Below, piece after piece: positions 61,971-64,000 of a DNA stretch of 64,000 nt. The notes under the pieces are model-generated. The model saw only the letters and a program-made list of their open reading frames with translations. It did no database searches and had not been told where the DNA came from. The position numbers were made by a program, and so were the translations under genes. Each line of letters opens with the position of its first letter. Within the stretch, counting starts at the first letter, position 1. The stretch is from Parablautia intestinalis (lineage in GTDB: Bacteria > Bacillota > Clostridia > Lachnospirales > Lachnospiraceae). The DNA lies in contig RAYQ01000012.1 in the NCBI GenBank assembly GCA_003612395.1, positions 1 to 64,000 on the forward strand, read 5' to 3'.

Positions 61971-63959
61971 TTAACAAATCTCCGCTCCGGACGGCATATC
62001 CTTTTCCGGCGTAAGCAGCGCCAGATTTCCTTCCGCATCCTCCGCACAAAGGAGCATTCCCTCCGAAACCACTCCTGCCATTTTCGCAGGCTTTAGATTA
62101 ACCAGCACCATAACCTTTTTACCTACCATCTCTTCGGCACTGTAGTGCTGCTTAATACCGGAGACAATCTGTTTCACCTGACTGCCTATGCGTACCTTTG
62201 AGCACAGGAGCTTTCTTGACTTTGGAACCTCCTCACAGGCAATGATCTCCCCTACCTGAAACTGCAATTTGTCAAACATGTCATATGTGATTTCCGCCTT
62301 AGGCGCAAGATCAATTCCCTCCGGGGTTCCCTGTTCCTTATTTTCACTGGCTTTGTTCTCATGTTCCCCGGATGCTTTTTCTCTTTCCTCAAACATAGCT
62401 TCCGCCTTCTCCACCACTTCCTTCACATCAAGTCGCGCAAAGAGAATTTCGGGTCTCTCCGTCACTTTGCTGCCGGAAGTATATTTCCCAAATTCCGTAA
62501 GCTCGTCAAACCCTCTAAGCTGTGCGTTTAACTGACCGGCAATCTTCTTTGCCGTAGAGGGCATAAAAGGCTCAAGCAAAGATGCGCCGATTAAGATACT
62601 CTCAACCAGATTGTAAAGCACTGTGGCAAGACGGTCTTTTTTCGCCTCATCCTTGGCAAGTACCCAGGGCTCCGTTTCATCAATGTATTTGTTGCAGCGT
62701 TTAAACAATGCAAAAATTTCCGTAAGGGTATCTGCCACCCTCAGATCCTCCATCTTAGCCGCCGCTCTTTTGTAGGTGCCCGTTGCCACTGCCTTAAGCT
62801 CCTTATCCACATCCTCCCTGCAGCCTTTATCAGCTACTATTCCGCCAAAATATTTATTACTCATAGATATGGTTCTGTTGACCAGATTTCCAAGCGTATT
62901 GGCAAGATCTGAATTGATCCTCTCAACCATCAGCTCCCATGAAATGGTGCCGTCATTTTCAAAAGGCATTTCGTGAAGCACAAAATAGCGCACAGCATCA
63001 ACCCCAAAGAAATTCACCAAATCATCTGCGTAAAGTACATTACCCTTAGACTTGCTCATCTTCCCATCCCCCTGCAAAAGCCATGGATGTCCGAAAATCT
63101 GCTTAGGCAGCGGTTCCCCCAGGGCCATCAGAAAAATGGGCCAGTATATCGTATGGAAACGAATAATATCCTTTCCTATCAAATGTAAATCAGCAGGCCA
63201 GAGCTTATGATACTGCTCTGTGCTTTCCCCTCCACATTCATATCCAATCCCCGTAATATAGTTGGTCAGCGCATCAAGCCACACATAAACCACATGCTTA
63301 TCATCAAAGTCTACCGGAACTCCCCATTTAAAGGAAGTTCTGGAAACACATAAATCCTGCAGTCCCGGAAGAAGAAAATTGTTCATCATCTCATTTTTGC
63401 GGGATACGGGCTGGATAAATTCAGGGTGGCTGTTGATATGCGCAATCAGTCGGTCCGCGTATTTACTCATTTTAAAGAAATATGCTTCCTCCTTAGCCGG
63501 CTTTACCTCCCGTCCGCAGTCAGGGCACTTGCCGTCCACAAGCTGTGATTCCGTCCAGAAAGATTCGCAGGGCGTACAGTAAAGTCCCTCATAGGAACCC
63601 TTATAAATATCCCCCTGTTCATAAAGCTTCCTGAAAATTTTCTGAACCTGCTTCTCATGATAATCATCTGTTGTCCGGATAAAATGATCATAGGAAGTAT
63701 CCATCAGATTCCATAAGCCCTTAATCGTTCCTGCTATGCCATCTACATACTCCTTGGGCGTAACTCCCGCTTCCTGCGCTTTCAGCTCAATCTTCTGTCC
63801 GTGTTCGTCTGTACCGGTCTGAAAAAATACGTCATAGCCATCTTTCCTTTTAAATCTGGCGATACTGTCAGCAAGCACAATCTCATAGCTGTTGCCGATA
63901 TGCGGTTTTCCCGAAGTATAAGCAATAGCCGTTGTAATGTAATACTTTCCTTTATTCAT
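61971..63959 (-). CDS. metG: methionyl-tRNA synthetase
   Basis: MetG charges tRNA-Met. The 662-residue protein has the HIGH motif as PHIGN (19-23), a four-cysteine zinc knuckle (CTPCESFWTESQLVDGKCPDC), the KMSKS loop (GKMSKSKGNVL), an anticodon-binding domain, a charged linker (about 520-555), and a C-terminal EMAP/tRNA-binding OB domain (FDKLQFQVGEIIACEEV). GGAG is ten bases before the ATG. Only 41 bases of its upstream region are in the window, so any T-box or other leader regulation cannot be judged. Confidence 0.97.
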   Translation of the reverse strand: MNKGKYYITTAIAYTSGKPHIGNSYEIVLADSIARFKRKDGYDVFFQTGTDEHGQKIELKAQEAGVTPKEYVDGIAGTIKGLWNLMDTSYDHFIRTTDDYHEKQVQKIFRKLYEQGDIYKGSYEGLYCTPCESFWTESQLVDGKCPDCGREVKPAKEEAYFFKMSKYADRLIAHINSHPEFIQPVSRKNEMMNNFLLPGLQDLCVSRTSFKWGVPVDFDDKHVVYVWLDALTNYITGIGYECGGESTEQYHKLWPADLHLIGKDIIRFHTIYWPIFLMALGEPLPKQIFGHPWLLQGDGKMSKSKGNVLYADDLVNFFGVDAVRYFVLHEMPFENDGTISWELMVERINSDLANTLGNLVNRTISMSNKYFGGIVADKGCREDVDKELKAVATGTYKRAAAKMEDLRVADTLTEIFALFKRCNKYIDETEPWVLAKDEAKKDRLATVLYNLVESILIGASLLEPFMPSTAKKIAGQLNAQLRGFDELTEFGKYTSGSKVTERPEILFARLDVKEVVEKAEAMFEEREKASGEHENKASENKEQGTPEGIDLAPKAEITYDMFDKLQFQVGEIIACEEVPKSRKLLCSKVRIGSQVKQIVSGIKQHYSAEEMVGKKVMVLVNLKPAKMAGVVSEGMLLCAEDAEGNLALLTPEKDMPSGAEIC

Positions 63960-64000
63960 GTCACATACACTCCATCCACAATTTTTGTTATTACGGTTCA

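Overview
The window reads as chromosomal DNA of an endospore-forming, anaerobic Firmicute of the Lachnospiraceae (Clostridium cluster XIVa). The grounds are spoVG, spoIID and a SpoIIQ-like gene, the paired glgC/glgD, DUF5711 and DUF6128 proteins, a clostridial DnaD-DnaC pair, a large Gram-positive SRP RNA, purine-rich Shine-Dalgarno sites with frequent TTG/GTG starts, and moderate GC. Most genes lie on the minus strand. These assignments come from reading the sequence and recalling families; no database search was run.

Layout. 0-9 kb: a CvpA/DUF5711 membrane unit, galM, the replication-repair set recR-ybaB-dnaX, a phosphofructokinase with an unusual donor motif, tRNA-Ser(CGA) and a hexapeptide acetyltransferase. 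9-16 kb: a DUF2971 protein, an acidic lipoprotein, and a carbohydrate ABC operon (ATPase, two permeases, binding lipoprotein) whose binding protein carries a C-terminal membrane anchor. 16-24 kb: spoVG, glgD-glgC, then on the plus strand murC, a DnaA-box cluster, dnaD-dnaC and prs. 24-32 kb: GT2, plsC, a YczE-like protein, murF, ddl, a GH9-like lipoprotein lacking its catalytic aspartates, and an amidohydrolase. 32-37 kb: a SpoIIQ-like M23 protein and SpoIID (both look catalytically degenerate), an EF-hand-like acidic protein and a DUF368 undecaprenyl-phosphate flippase candidate. 37-46 kb: an aconitase-family hydratase, a small ORF, a DUF3298-like protein, a four-gene unit of histidine kinase, NfeD, FloA and LytTR regulator, a MATE exporter and tadA.

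46.6-52.6 kb is an accessory region: a broken ORF, a decayed Rpn-family nuclease, a class B sortase, a 1008-residue GC-rich surface protein with a VPKTGD sorting signal, two tandem cyclic-di-GMP-I (GEMM) riboswitch aptamers in its leader, and an AP2-domain DNA-binding gene flanked by related palindromic sites. The SRP RNA follows. 52.9-64 kb: a DUF6128 protein, a PucR/CdaR-type regulator, a MsmX/UgpC sugar ATPase, a YesL protein, a double-HD HD-GYP protein (candidate c-di-GMP phosphodiesterase), GNAT, D-lactate dehydrogenase, a secreted protein, an alpha/beta hydrolase and metG.

The most notable ideas are: a c-di-GMP-controlled sortase/adhesin module with tandem aptamers and a downstream strand able to compete for the aptamer core; a flotillin/NfeD membrane-domain module embedded inside a two-component operon; DnaA-box control of the helicase-loading genes; and dispersed intergenic elements, including a leader that recurs at four unrelated genes.
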